NCBI RefSeq assembly: GCF_000166055.1
Contig: NC_014664.1
Span: 558,001 to 622,000 of the forward strand
Direction: 5' to 3'
Length of the DNA: 64,000 bases
Origin: Rhodomicrobium vannielii ATCC 17100
Lineage (GTDB): Bacteria; Pseudomonadota; Alphaproteobacteria; Rhizobiales; Rhodomicrobiaceae
The notes under the pieces are model-generated. The model searched no databases and had not been told where the DNA came from. It worked only from the letters and a program-made list of their open reading frames with translations. This document shows, piece by piece, positions 35,423 through 44,518 of this stretch. How positions within the stretch are numbered: the first letter of the stretch is position 1; each line of letters opens with the position of its first letter. A program made the translations under genes and the position numbers.

Positions 35423-36244
35423 CTACATCTGACCCAAAAAATGCCGCCGGAGCCGTGCGCCGAGGATCGTGATCAGCGTGACGAGCACGAGCAGCACGAT
35501 GATCAGCGCCATCGCCTCGCGATACTCGAACAGGTTGAACGCGGTGATGATTTCGAGGCCGAGGCCTCCCGCACCCACGACGCCGAGCGTCGTCGCCGCG
35601 CGGAGATTATGCTCCCAGCGGTAAAGTGTGACGTCGACCAGTTGCGGCAGAATTTGCGGCACGACGGAAAAGCGCAGCACGCCGAGCTTCGACACGCCGT
35701 GGCTCTTGAGCGCGTTACCGGGGCCGGGGTCCACGTGCTCCATGGTTTCGGCGTAGAACTTGCCGAGCATGCCGGTCGAATGCGTGGCAAGCGCGAGGAC
35801 GCCGGGGAGCGGTCCGAAGCCAACCGCCGCGACGTAGATCACGCCCCAGATCAGGCCGGGGATCGAGCGCAGCATATTCAGCACGAAGCGAACCGGCACG
35901 TTGATGAAGTTGCTCCGCGTCACGTTGCGCGCGCCGAGCGCCCCCAGCGGCAAGGCCATGCACACGCCAAGCACGGTGCCCGCGACGCTCATCGACAGCG
36001 TTTCGAGAAGCGGCTTGCCCCAGCTTTGCCAGCGGCTGAAGTCGGGCGGAAACGCATCCGACGCGAGCTTCAGGATCGTGGGAATGGCGTCGGCGTAGCG
36101 CTTCGGATTCAGCGCGCCCGCATAGAGGAAGGCGGCAAGGATCACGACTGCCAGCGCCGCTCCGGTGAGGATCGCGGCGCGCAGCTTGCGGCGGCTATCC
36201 GCGAGAATAGCCGCCATCTCGGGCCGAAGGGCCTCTGCCGTCAT
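35423..36244 (-). CDS. phnE: PhnE-type ABC permease
   Basis: A 273-residue permease of phosphonate/phosphite importers with about six helices. The binding-protein-dependent transport motif is VVGAGGLGLEIITAFNLFEY; LETLSMSVAGTVLGVCMALP and FVLNMLRSIPGLIWGVIYVA are typical of PhnE. The start overlaps the phnD stop (ATGA). Together with phnD and phnC it makes a complete importer. No phosphonate-degradation gene lies nearby. Confidence 0.9.
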   Translation of the reverse strand: MTAEALRPEMAAILADSRRKLRAAILTGAALAVVILAAFLYAGALNPKRYADAIPTILKLASDAFPPDFSRWQSWGKPLLETLSMSVAGTVLGVCMALPLGALGARNVTRSNFINVPVRFVLNMLRSIPGLIWGVIYVAAVGFGPLPGVLALATHSTGMLGKFYAETMEHVDPGPGNALKSHGVSKLGVLRFSVVPQILPQLVDVTLYRWEHNLRAATTLGVVGAGGLGLEIITAFNLFEYREAMALIIVLLVLVTLITILGARLRRHFLGQM

Positions 36245-37131
36245 TGAGGTGCCGGGATCGCTTCGGGGTTGGCGTTCTTGATCGCGTCCATCCAGGTGCG
36301 GACGCGATCCACGTCGGAATCGACGGCCGGGATGAAGGCTTCGGCGCGGAACACCTTCAGCGCTTCAGGGTCGTTCACGCTGGTGAACGCCTTGCGGATT
36401 TCCTCGCGGAACTCGGGATCGAGGCCCTCGCGGAACGTCCACATATATTCGGGGATCGGCGGCGAAAGTTCGAGAATGCGCGTGGCGTCCTTGTCGATCT
36501 TGCCCTCTTTCAGAAGGCGCTGGTAGATCGGGTAGGAAAGCCCGCCAGCCGCAACCTTCTTGTTCACGACCGCGAGCGCCACGGCGTCATGCGCGCCAAG
36601 CACGCGAAGCTGGTAGTCTCGGCCCGAAACGAGGCCCGCCGCCAGAAGCTGGTACCGCGGAACCCATGTGCCAGATGTCGACGCCGGGTCGCCGAACGCG
36701 ATTTCGCCGCCCTTGAGGTCCGCGAGCGTCTTCGCGGGGCTGTCAGCCGGCACGATGACGACGGCCTGAAAGGTCGGGCCGACGACAGCGTGCGAGGGCC
36801 GCGCGAAGGGTTCGAGCTTGGCGCTTCGGGCACGGAGCAGATACGTCACCGGGCCGAGATAGGCGATGTCGAGGCGGCCGAAACGCAGCGCCTCGCCGGT
36901 GGCGGCGTAGTTGGCGCCGACGACCAGTTCCACGGGGATGTTCAGTTTCTTTTCAAGATAGGCGCGCAGCGGCTCGTTGAGGCGCATTACGGTTGGCGCG
37001 GACTCGCCGGGGAGGAGGCCCACGACAAGTTTCTCGGGGCGGGGCGACTGTGCGGCCGCCGTCATTACGCCGCCGATGAGCATGGCGGCTGCCATCGCAA
37101 GTTTTGCGATGAGTGCAGGTGTTTTAAGCAT
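36241..37131 (-). CDS. phnD: PhnD-type periplasmic binding protein
   Basis: A 296-residue binding protein with a signal peptide (MLKTPALIAKLAMAAAMLIG, cleavage near AAAQ). Features of PhnD/PtxB are LVVGLLPGESAPTVMRLNEP, GRLDIAYLGPVTYLL, and GEIAFGDPASTSGTWVPRYQ, the anion-binding Ser/Thr loop. The start is set by GAGGAG; the open frame continues upstream through phnC in another sense. Ligand could be phosphonate, phosphite or, given the neighbours, a phosphate mimic such as vanadate; only the class is certain. Confidence 0.9.
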   Translation of the reverse strand: MLKTPALIAKLAMAAAMLIGGVMTAAAQSPRPEKLVVGLLPGESAPTVMRLNEPLRAYLEKKLNIPVELVVGANYAATGEALRFGRLDIAYLGPVTYLLRARSAKLEPFARPSHAVVGPTFQAVVIVPADSPAKTLADLKGGEIAFGDPASTSGTWVPRYQLLAAGLVSGRDYQLRVLGAHDAVALAVVNKKVAAGGLSYPIYQRLLKEGKIDKDATRILELSPPIPEYMWTFREGLDPEFREEIRKAFTSVNDPEALKVFRAEAFIPAVDSDVDRVRTWMDAIKNANPEAIPAPQ

Positions 37132-37946
37132 TACATCTCCTCTTGGGGTTGAAACGCGCGACTGCCCGCTTTCTGGGCAGGCGAAAAAATTCGTGCTTCG
37201 GCGTCCGCATCGAATTCCGCAGCAGGGCCATCGAACGCGATCCGTCCACCCGACAGGCCGACGATCCGATCCGCGAGCGCGCGAGCCATCTGAAGCTGAT
37301 GCAGCACGAGGATCACGGTGATGCCGTGCTTGGTGATGAGGCTTTTGAAGTTTTCGGCGAGGCGCTGTGCGAGCACCGGATCGACCGACGCGAATGGCTC
37401 GTCGCCGAGCAGGATCACTGGCTTGCGTATCAGCGCGCGGGCGATGCCGACCCGCTGGCGTTCGCCGCCCGAAAGCTGGTCCGCGCGAACGGCTGCCTTG
37501 TCCAGAAGGCCGACCTGCTCCAGCGCTTCCGCTGCGCGCAGGCGCAACTCGCCCGGCCATGGCAGCGGCGAGAGGGGATGGCGCATGTCGGCAAGCCCGA
37601 GCAGCACGTTGTCGATGGCCGAAAGCCGCCCGATAAGGGCGTGATCCTGAAAGATAGTCGCGATGCGGTGTCGCGCGGCCTTCAGCGCCGCCGGGTTGTC
37701 GAGCGCACCGATACCCGAGACGGCGATGCGCCCTTTCTCCGGCAGAAGGAGCCCGTTTATCGCGCTGACGAGCGTCGTCTTTCCGACGCCAGACGGTCCG
37801 ACAACCGCAGTCACGGAACATTCGCGGAAGGAAAGCGACAGATCACGAAGGACTTCGACCTTGCCGCGGCGGAGAGTGAGTTGCTCCACGACAATGGCGA
37901 GCTTCTGCTCCTCGCCTATGCGCCGCACACTCGCGGTCATTGCCAT
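37131..37946 (-). CDS. phnC: PhnC-type ABC ATPase
   Basis: A 271-residue ATPase with Walker A GPSGVGKTT, signature LSGGERQRVGIARAL, Walker B VILLGDEPFASVD and an H-loop VLHQLQMA. The FQDHALIGRLSAIDNVLLG segment is typical of PhnC. The stop overlaps the phnD start by one base. Upstream (37947-38160) I find no sigma-54 element, GTAC site, Mo-box or Pho box, so its control is unclear. The extra C-terminal residues after ARIFSP form a short tail. Confidence 0.9.
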   Translation of the reverse strand: MAMTASVRRIGEEQKLAIVVEQLTLRRGKVEVLRDLSLSFRECSVTAVVGPSGVGKTTLVSAINGLLLPEKGRIAVSGIGALDNPAALKAARHRIATIFQDHALIGRLSAIDNVLLGLADMRHPLSPLPWPGELRLRAAEALEQVGLLDKAAVRADQLSGGERQRVGIARALIRKPVILLGDEPFASVDPVLAQRLAENFKSLITKHGITVILVLHQLQMARALADRIVGLSGGRIAFDGPAAEFDADAEARIFSPAQKAGSRAFQPQEEM

Positions 37947-38020
37947 GCCGAACCCGCAGGAGAGCCGGGTAACGGCATTGGGATGGCTGTCGCCCCGTGA
38001 AATTTTCCGAGGTTTCTGAA

Positions 38021-38557
38021 GGGGACGTCTAAGGACATTATGCCCCGTAAGTTGGTTCGATGAAGATACAGCTTCTAAATCAGGCTAGAGCAAAGATCGA
38101 GCCAAAAAAGTTTATAAAACAATGCACACCCCAGCCGCGGGAGGGATTGACGCAAATGTAAAATGTGCGCCGTTTTCTACGTGGGTGTAAAAAGCCGAAG
38201 TGCAGGAGAAGACAAAGTGAAGCGAGCAACGAACGTGACGAGGCCGCGCCTCCGCCGCCATCACGTTGGTCAAGAAAAATCCATAATCGAACCGGTCGCG
38301 TCAGGTGTGGCGCGCGGGCTATGTGCGCGATACGCGCGGAGGCCGCGCCTTCTACGAACCGAAAGGCTGCCGAAAATCGGAAATCAGCGCGTTTATGTCA
38401 TTCGCATTCCGAACGGCGACGACGGCGACGAGTTCGCGGCTGTTTCGCTCGCGCCTTGGTAATGGGAAAAACGGTGAGGCAGATGAGGCAAGGCCGCAAG
38501 GAATTATGCTGCACCCGCCACAAATGATGTGAGGCAAAAGCCATAGGGCATTAGCGT
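38021..38557. other. Gene-poor stretch between phnC and the cas3 remnant
   Basis: AT-rich to 38160, then short overlapping frames without good ribosome sites. One frame ends with IGNQRVYVIRIPNGDDGDEF and another has GYVRDTRGGRAFYEPKG, which together may be a frameshifted small gene. I do not support a gene here. Confidence 0.4.
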
Positions 38558-39606
38558 TCAGACCTCCGTTTGGGGAAAGCCAAATTGCGGCACCTGAGTG
38601 ATGTAGCCCTGCAACTGCCGGGCTAGCTTGCCCGAAGGGATGGCCTTATTGCTGAGATCGGCGACCGCCTTTTGGGCTGCCCCGTCGCCCGGCACGATCA
38701 CTGGCAGGAGGCCGCCTTCGATCATGCGAAACTTCTCGCCGAGTGCGATACTGGAAATACGTTCTGTTGCGATCAAACTTGAACTCTATCAGAATCTTCT
38801 TGCCGTCGAGCCTGTCGCCCACGCGCCAGAACACTTCCTCGAAGTAGTCCTGAATGGCGGCGGGCGCGAACAGATCAGCATGCTTGTGTCTGATACGTCC
38901 GAAATCGCCGATGAGCCCCTTGATCTCGCTCGGCACCGAATAGCCCACAGCCTCGAACACAGTGACGGCGCTGGCATCCGGATCGCGGCGGCCTTCACGG
39001 TTGCAGCGACCAGCCGCCTGCGCGATCTGGTCCAGCCCTGCTTCCGCGCGAAAAACGCGAGGAAAATCGACGTCGACCCCGGCTTCCACCAGGGAAGTAG
39101 CGATCAGCCGACAGGGACGGTCGTTTTCCAGTCGCGCGCGCACATCTTTCAGGATTCGCGCCGATGCACCGCATAGTGCCGTGTGGTGAGGTGCAAAACG
39201 CCGTCGAGCCCGGCCGCGATAGAGGTCGAGCGCGTGGGCGCGGCTGTTGCCGATGACGAGCGCCCGTTGCTCACTCCCAAGCGCATCCACCAGCGCGGCA
39301 TTGTCCATCGGCCCCGCAAAGTCGAGCCGCGCTCGCCGTGGGCGATCAGTTCGGCGACCCCCCTTTCGCGCGGATTTCCTGTGAGAAAGGAGAAGTGCCG
39401 CACCGGCAATCGAATGCTCGACACGGATGTCGCTACCCTCGAGACGGCGTTGGAAATCAGGATGGTATTTGCCAAGGTCGTGCAGCAGCCCGGCCCCCAG
39501 GGACACCGAATTGCGCAGCAAGCGCCGAAACTTCTAACAAATGCTCAGCAAGAGGCTGCCAGTCACCCTTACCGCCATCCTTTGAAGAATGCGCAAAATA
39601 CCTGGT
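38558..39606 (-). pseudogene. cas3: Decayed CRISPR cas3 (type I, I-C-like)
   Basis: The minus strand keeps pieces of Cas3 in order but in shifting frames. From 39606 downward: YFAHSSKDGGKGDWQPLAEH; after a one-base shift the HD motif LLHDLGKYHPDFQRRL and EHSIAGAALL; then, after loss of the helicase Walker motifs, the helicase C-domain ATSLVEAGVDVDFPRVFRA and IAQAAGRCNREGR; and after another shift the C-terminal KFRMIEGGLLPVIVPG. No start codon remains, and about half of a normal Cas3 is missing. No other cas gene and no repeat array occur in the window. Confidence 0.88.
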
Positions 39607-39718
39607 TAATCAATCGTCTATTAACTAGGCTCAGGACTCATTAGCGGAGAAAAAATGTGTCTCGCTCGCTGTCTCACCATAAAGAATATGGTGCAAAATC
39701 AATGACTTACGAACAAAG

Positions 39719-39803
<85 letters not shown>

Positions 39804-39956
39804 TGTGGGCGTAGTACGTAGATGGCGCCGCGGGCTTTGTCAATCGCGCTCGAACGGTCTTTTGACCATCTCAGCTTTTCATTCGAGAGAAGGCGCGATA
39901 TGCGTTATGATTAATTCCCTCTCCCTCACGCACGCTTGATCTCCACAGGGTTTCGC

Positions 39957-40940
39957 ATGGCATCTGCAAATGGAAATTCGACCGTGGTCACCGTTTTCGG
40001 CGGCTCCGGATTTCTCGGCCGATATGTGGTTCAGGCGTTGGCGAAGGCGGGGTTCCGCATCAAGGTGGCTGTGCGCCGCCCGGAACTCGCGCTGTATCTC
40101 CAGCCGCTCGGCTCGGTCGGCCAGATTGCGCTTGTCAGCGCCAATGTACGTGACGAGAAGTCCGTCGCCGAGGCCGTGAGAGGCGCGGACGCGGTCGTGA
40201 ACCTCGTTGGCATCCTCGCGCCGTCGGGCCGTCAGCGCTTCAAGGCGGTGCATGCGGACGCGCCGGAACTTATCGCGAAGGCGGCGCGCGCGGCAGGCGT
40301 GAAACGCTTCGTCCATGTCTCCGCCATCGGCGCGGACCGGCTTTCGCACTCGGCCTATGCCCGCACGAAGGGGGAGGGCGAGGCCCGCGCTCTGGCCGCT
40401 TTCCCGCAAACCGTGATCCTGCGTCCGTCGCTGGTGTTCGGGCCGGAGGATCAGTTTTTCAACCGCTTCGCCGGGCTCGCGGCCCTGTCGCCGGTGCTGC
40501 CGCTCATCGGTGGCAACACGCGATTCCAGCCCGTCTATGTCGGCGATGTCGCGCGCGCCGTGACGGCGGCAGTCGAGGGACGCGCCACAGAGGGCGCCGT
40601 TTACGAACTCGGCGGCCCGAGCGTCTACACCTTCCGCGAAATCCTCCAGAAAGTCTGCGAGTGGACGCAGCGGCCCCGCGTTCTGCTGCCGGTGCCGTTC
40701 TGGGCGGCGAAAATACAGGCGTTTTTCGTTCAGGCGCTTCCGGGCGCGCCGATCACGCTGGATCAGGTTCGCCTGCTCCAGAACGACAACATCGTCGGAG
40801 CCGAGGCGATCCGCGACCAGCGCACACTTGAGGGCCTGGGTGTCACGGAGCCGAAAAGCATCGAGGTCATCGTGCCGCCCTATCTCCAGCGCTACCGGCC
40901 GAGGGGTGAGTTCTCCACCGGCCGCGCCGCCGCGTTTTAG
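39957..40940 (+). CDS. NAD(P)-binding Rossmann protein related to complex I subunit NDUFA9
   Basis: A 327-residue atypical short-chain dehydrogenase. The nucleotide loop is TVFGGSGFLGRYVVQALA; NLVGILAPSGRQRFKAVHAD and VHVSAIGADRLSHSAYARTK carry the residual Ser-X-Lys active-site area. The family includes mitochondrial NDUFA9 and bacterial proteins often called complex I NDUFA9 subunit, which bind NADPH without known catalysis. The ATG at 39957 follows a weak CAGGG site. It is followed by the GST gene after 11 bp. Confidence 0.85.
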   Translation: MASANGNSTVVTVFGGSGFLGRYVVQALAKAGFRIKVAVRRPELALYLQPLGSVGQIALVSANVRDEKSVAEAVRGADAVVNLVGILAPSGRQRFKAVHADAPELIAKAARAAGVKRFVHVSAIGADRLSHSAYARTKGEGEARALAAFPQTVILRPSLVFGPEDQFFNRFAGLAALSPVLPLIGGNTRFQPVYVGDVARAVTAAVEGRATEGAVYELGGPSVYTFREILQKVCEWTQRPRVLLPVPFWAAKIQAFFVQALPGAPITLDQVRLLQNDNIVGAEAIRDQRTLEGLGVTEPKSIEVIVPPYLQRYRPRGEFSTGRAAAF

Positions 40941-40951
40941 CCCGCCGCCCC

Positions 40952-41644
40952 ATGCCGACGACGCTGATTCATTTTCCGCTTTGCCCGGCCTCGCGCGCTA
41001 TTCGTGTGGCGCTGTTCGAGTGCGGCATCGAGGCGGATCTGTCGGAGGTGAAGCCTTGGGCGCTCGCGCGCGACTTCCTCAACATCAACCCGGCGGGGAC
41101 GTTGCCCGTTCTCATGCTCGATGCTCGGGCGATTTGCGGTGTATACCCGGTCGTCGAATATCTCTCCGAATCGACGCCGCGCGAAACGGGTGCCGCGGCA
41201 CGGGCGCAGATCTGGCCGGGATTGCCCGTGGAGCGGGCGGAGGCGCGGCGCGTGGCCGACTGGTTCCTCACCAAATTCGATGCCGAGGTGAGCCAGAGCC
41301 TGCTCGACGAGAAGCTTTACAAGCCGATGGCGCGCGGGCGCCTCGCGCCGGACCTTCCTGCGATCCGCGCTTGCCGCTCGAATTTGCGTTATCATCTCTC
41401 CTACATCAGCTTTTTAAGCGATCAGCGGAAATGGCTCGGCGGCGATCATATCAGTTTCGCCGATGTCGCGGCGGCGGCGCAGCTTTCGGTGATGGACTAT
41501 CTGTCCGAGATCCCGTGGACGGAGTTCCCCGAGGCGAAGGCGTGGTATCAGCGCCTGAAATCGCGGCCGTCGTTCAGATCCATTCTCGCCGATCGAATAC
41601 CGGGCTTCAGCCCTCCGGAGACTTATGCGGATCTCGACTTCTGA
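40952..41644 (+). CDS. Glutathione S-transferase family protein
   Basis: A 230-residue GST. The thioredoxin-like N-terminal domain has FPLCPASRAIRVALFECGIE and the cis-Pro NPAGTLPVLMLD followed by VVEYLSE; the all-helical C-terminal domain has ISFADVAAAAQLSVMDYLSE. CPAS near residue 11-14 suggests a Cys- or Ser-type enzyme. It overlaps queG by 20 bp, so the two are co-translated. Substrate not predictable. Confidence 0.88.
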   Translation: MPTTLIHFPLCPASRAIRVALFECGIEADLSEVKPWALARDFLNINPAGTLPVLMLDARAICGVYPVVEYLSESTPRETGAAARAQIWPGLPVERAEARRVADWFLTKFDAEVSQSLLDEKLYKPMARGRLAPDLPAIRACRSNLRYHLSYISFLSDQRKWLGGDHISFADVAAAAQLSVMDYLSEIPWTEFPEAKAWYQRLKSRPSFRSILADRIPGFSPPETYADLDF

Positions 41645-42782
41645 GCATGCGCGGTCGGCAGCGGCGGGAGATAATCTTTCCGGCGTCGTGAAGGCGCGCG
41701 CGCTTGCGGAGGGGTTCGACACGGTCGGCATCGCGGACCCGGCGTCCATCGGCGGGGCAGGAGAGGGGCTTATGGGGTTCCTCGCGGCGGGTTTTCACGG
41801 CGACATGGGCTGGCTCGAAGCGAACGCGGACAAGCGCGCCGATCCGCGCGTGCTGTGGCCGGATGTGCGCTCCGTGATTCTCGTCACGCTGAGTTACGGC
41901 CCCGACGTCGATCCGCGCACCGCGCGCAACGATCCTTCGCGAGGCGCCGTATCCGTCTATGCGAAAGGCGCGGACTATCACGACATCATCAAGGCGAAGC
42001 TCAAGGCGGTGGCGCGGGATTTCGCCAGCATCGCGGGCGCCGACGTGAAGGTGTTCGTCGATACCGCGCCTGTCATGGAGAAGCCGCTTGCGCAGGCGGC
42101 GGGCCTCGGCTGGCAGGGCAAGCATACGAATCTCGTCGCGCGCGATCTCGGCTCGTGGTTTTTTCTCGGCGCGATCTTCACCACCGCAAAGCTTGCGCCC
42201 GACGCACCCGAGCGCGACCGCTGCGGCACCTGCCGCGCCTGCCTCGACGCGTGCCCGACGCGCGCCTTCCCCGCGCCGCATCGCATCGACGCGCGCCGGT
42301 GCATCTCCTATCTCACCATCGAGCACAAGGGCCAGATCGCGCCGGAATTTCGCGAGGCCATCGGCAACCGCATCTATGGCTGCGACGAGTGCCTCGCGGC
42401 GTGCCCCTGGAACAAGTTTGCGCAGGAAGCGAGCGAGATGCGCTTCCATGCGCGCGACGGGGCCGATAATCCGCTGCTCCGTGAGCTTCTGCGCCTCGAC
42501 GATGCCGCCTTTCGCGCGCGCTTCGCGGGCTCGCCGATCAAGCGCATCAAGCGCGACCGATTTGTGAGGAACGCGCTGATCGCGGCGGGCAATTCCGGCG
42601 ACGCGGCGCTTCTTGACGACGCGCTGTCGCTCCTGTGCGACGACTCGCCGCTCGTGCGCGGCATGGCTGTCTGGGCCGTAAGGCAATTAGGCGGGCTTGA
42701 GCTTAAATCGAAACTGAAAGAAAGTTATAGTTCAGAAGAAAAAGACGTCGCCGTGCGCGAGGAATGGGAGCGGACGCCATGA
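41625..42782 (+). CDS. queG: Epoxyqueuosine reductase
   Basis: A 385-residue QueG, the cobalamin and Fe-S enzyme that makes queuosine in tRNA from epoxyqueuosine. Two 4Fe-4S ferredoxin motifs are CGTCRACLDACPTRAF and CDECLAACPWNKF. The N-terminal DUF1730-type cobalamin domain and a C-terminal HEAT-like repeat (VRGMAVWAVRQLGG) are present. Length is normal. It depends on a corrinoid, which is of interest next to a FecBCD-type transport system elsewhere in the window, but no direct link is seen. Confidence 0.95.
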   Translation: MRISTSEHARSAAAGDNLSGVVKARALAEGFDTVGIADPASIGGAGEGLMGFLAAGFHGDMGWLEANADKRADPRVLWPDVRSVILVTLSYGPDVDPRTARNDPSRGAVSVYAKGADYHDIIKAKLKAVARDFASIAGADVKVFVDTAPVMEKPLAQAAGLGWQGKHTNLVARDLGSWFFLGAIFTTAKLAPDAPERDRCGTCRACLDACPTRAFPAPHRIDARRCISYLTIEHKGQIAPEFREAIGNRIYGCDECLAACPWNKFAQEASEMRFHARDGADNPLLRELLRLDDAAFRARFAGSPIKRIKRDRFVRNALIAAGNSGDAALLDDALSLLCDDSPLVRGMAVWAVRQLGGLELKSKLKESYSSEEKDVAVREEWERTP

Positions 42783-43642
42783 GCAATCTTTTCGTTTTCG
42801 GACTTGGATATTCCGCGCTTGCAACCGCCGTCCATCTGGCTGATGGCGGCTGGCCGGTGACGGGCACGGTGCGCTCGCGCGACAAGCTTGAACAAATCGC
42901 GCGAGACGGGATCACGCCGATCCTCTTCAGCGACGCCGAAGCTGTCGCGGCCGGGCTTCAGACGACCTCGCACTGCCTCGTTTCGGTGCCGCCGGATGCG
43001 GAGGGCGATCCGGCGCTGCTTGCCTATCGCGACGCGTTGCTGGAGGCACCGGAGCTTCACTGGATCGGGTATCTTTCCACCATCGGCGTTTATGGCGACC
43101 ACGGCGGCAAGTGGGTCGATGAGGAAACGCATGTGGCCGCCACCGGTGGCAGGCGGTCGGCGCGCGCCGAGGCCGAGATCGAATGGACGGCGCTCGCGAA
43201 AGAGAAGGGCATCGCGCTCGACATCTTCCGGCTGGCGGGCATCTACGGTCCCGGACGCAGCCCCATCGACCGCATCCGCTCGGGCGAGGCGCGTTGGATA
43301 CACAAGGCGGGGCAGGTGTTCAACCGCATCCACGTCGAAGACATCGCGCAGACCGTGCTTGCCGCGATTCGCCGAGACCGGCTGGGCGGCGTCCACATCT
43401 TCAACGTGACCGACGACGAACCGGCCCCGAACCCGGACGTGCTGGCCTATGCGGCGGACCTTATCGACGTGCCGAAGCAGCCGCTCATTCCTTACGAGGA
43501 GGCGGATCTATCGCCGATGGCGCGCAGCTTCTACGAAGGCAACAAGCGCGTGCACAACGCCAAGATCAAGCGCGAGCTTGGCGTGCTGCTGCGCTATCCG
43601 ACCTATCGCGAGGGTCTGCGCGCGCTTGCACGGGAGGGCTGA
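42779..43642 (+). CDS. NAD-dependent epimerase-like SDR protein (YeeZ type)
   Basis: A 287-residue extended short-chain dehydrogenase starting LFVFGLGYSALATAVHLADG. The glycine motif is GLGYSA, and STIGVYGDHGGKWVDE contains the Ser-Thr and a Tyr of the altered active site. IYGPGRSPIDRIRSG and VHIFNVTDDEPAPN are family motifs. The start overlaps the queG stop (ATGA). Function of YeeZ-type proteins is not established. Confidence 0.83.
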   Translation: MSNLFVFGLGYSALATAVHLADGGWPVTGTVRSRDKLEQIARDGITPILFSDAEAVAAGLQTTSHCLVSVPPDAEGDPALLAYRDALLEAPELHWIGYLSTIGVYGDHGGKWVDEETHVAATGGRRSARAEAEIEWTALAKEKGIALDIFRLAGIYGPGRSPIDRIRSGEARWIHKAGQVFNRIHVEDIAQTVLAAIRRDRLGGVHIFNVTDDEPAPNPDVLAYAADLIDVPKQPLIPYEEADLSPMARSFYEGNKRVHNAKIKRELGVLLRYPTYREGLRALAREG

Positions 43643-43649
43643 CGCGGGC

Positions 43650-44426
43650 TTACAAAAATTCCGCGAGCGTTGCGAACAGCAGCGCGAGATCCTGCGGGCG
43701 CGATAGGCGGTGTTCCGCGTCCTTGACGAGGGTCAGGCGGATGTCGGGCGCGGCAAGACGGTCGATCAGGTCCAGCGAGTGCCGCCACGGTATGTCCGCG
43801 TCCTGCTGCCCGTGGATGATACGGACGGGTGCGCTGATGCCGATGGTTTCGCCGAACAGATGCCGCTCGCCGTCGTCGACGAGCGTCTTCGTGATCGGAT
43901 AAGGCTCCGCGCCATAGGCGGACGGACGCAGGAAAACGCCGTCGCGTTCGAGCGCGGCTTTCGCTTCGGGCGGGAAACGGTCGAGCATGACGCGCGTCAT
44001 GTTCCAGGCGGGCGCGATCAGCACGAGCGCGGCGGGCGAGGGGCGATCCAGTTCAGCGAGCCGTCGCGCAATCAGCAGCGAGAGCCACCCGCCCATGCTT
44101 GAGCCGACGAAAACCGAACGCCCGGAAACCGCAGCCGCCGCAATGACCGCGTCAGCCTCGTCGAGCCATCGGCTGATCGTGCCGTCTTCGCACGCGCCGC
44201 TGGAAAGCCCATGGCCGGAATAATCGAAACGCAGGCACCCCGCGCCATTGCTGCCCGCCCACGCGTCGAGCGCCATCGCCTTCTCGCCGTCCATCTGCGA
44301 TCTGAAACCCGAGAACCAGACAAATGTCGTCCTATTTTCTTCAGCTTTCCGAAATCGCCACGCGATAGAGCTTGTAGAGCCGTCCGCTGCCGGAACGGGG
44401 AGCAATTGCAGTTTTCCGCTGTTCAT
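43650..44426 (-). CDS. Alpha/beta hydrolase
   Basis: A 258-residue alpha/beta hydrolase: oxyanion region FVWFSGFRSQMDGEKA, nucleophile elbow GSSMGGW with the catalytic Ser, an acid after IIHGQQDADIPW and the catalytic His in KDAEHRLSRP. It resembles ABHD10/short esterase-type thioesterases. It ends 8 bp from the convergent SDR gene. Natural substrate unknown. Confidence 0.87.
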   Translation of the reverse strand: MNSGKLQLLPVPAADGSTSSIAWRFRKAEENRTTFVWFSGFRSQMDGEKAMALDAWAGSNGAGCLRFDYSGHGLSSGACEDGTISRWLDEADAVIAAAAVSGRSVFVGSSMGGWLSLLIARRLAELDRPSPAALVLIAPAWNMTRVMLDRFPPEAKAALERDGVFLRPSAYGAEPYPITKTLVDDGERHLFGETIGISAPVRIIHGQQDADIPWRHSLDLIDRLAAPDIRLTLVKDAEHRLSRPQDLALLFATLAEFL

Positions 44427-44518
44427 CTTATGCTTCTCCCATGAGACCGAGCAGAAGAGTGAGGTCCGTTCGCCCTTTGTCCGCGACCCCTCGCCGTATA
44501 GTGTGATATTTTGGGGCG

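Noticed and set aside
38163-38537. Small gene between phnC and the cas3 remnant
   Set aside because: Three overlapping frames compete, none with a good ribosome site; at best a frameshifted remnant.
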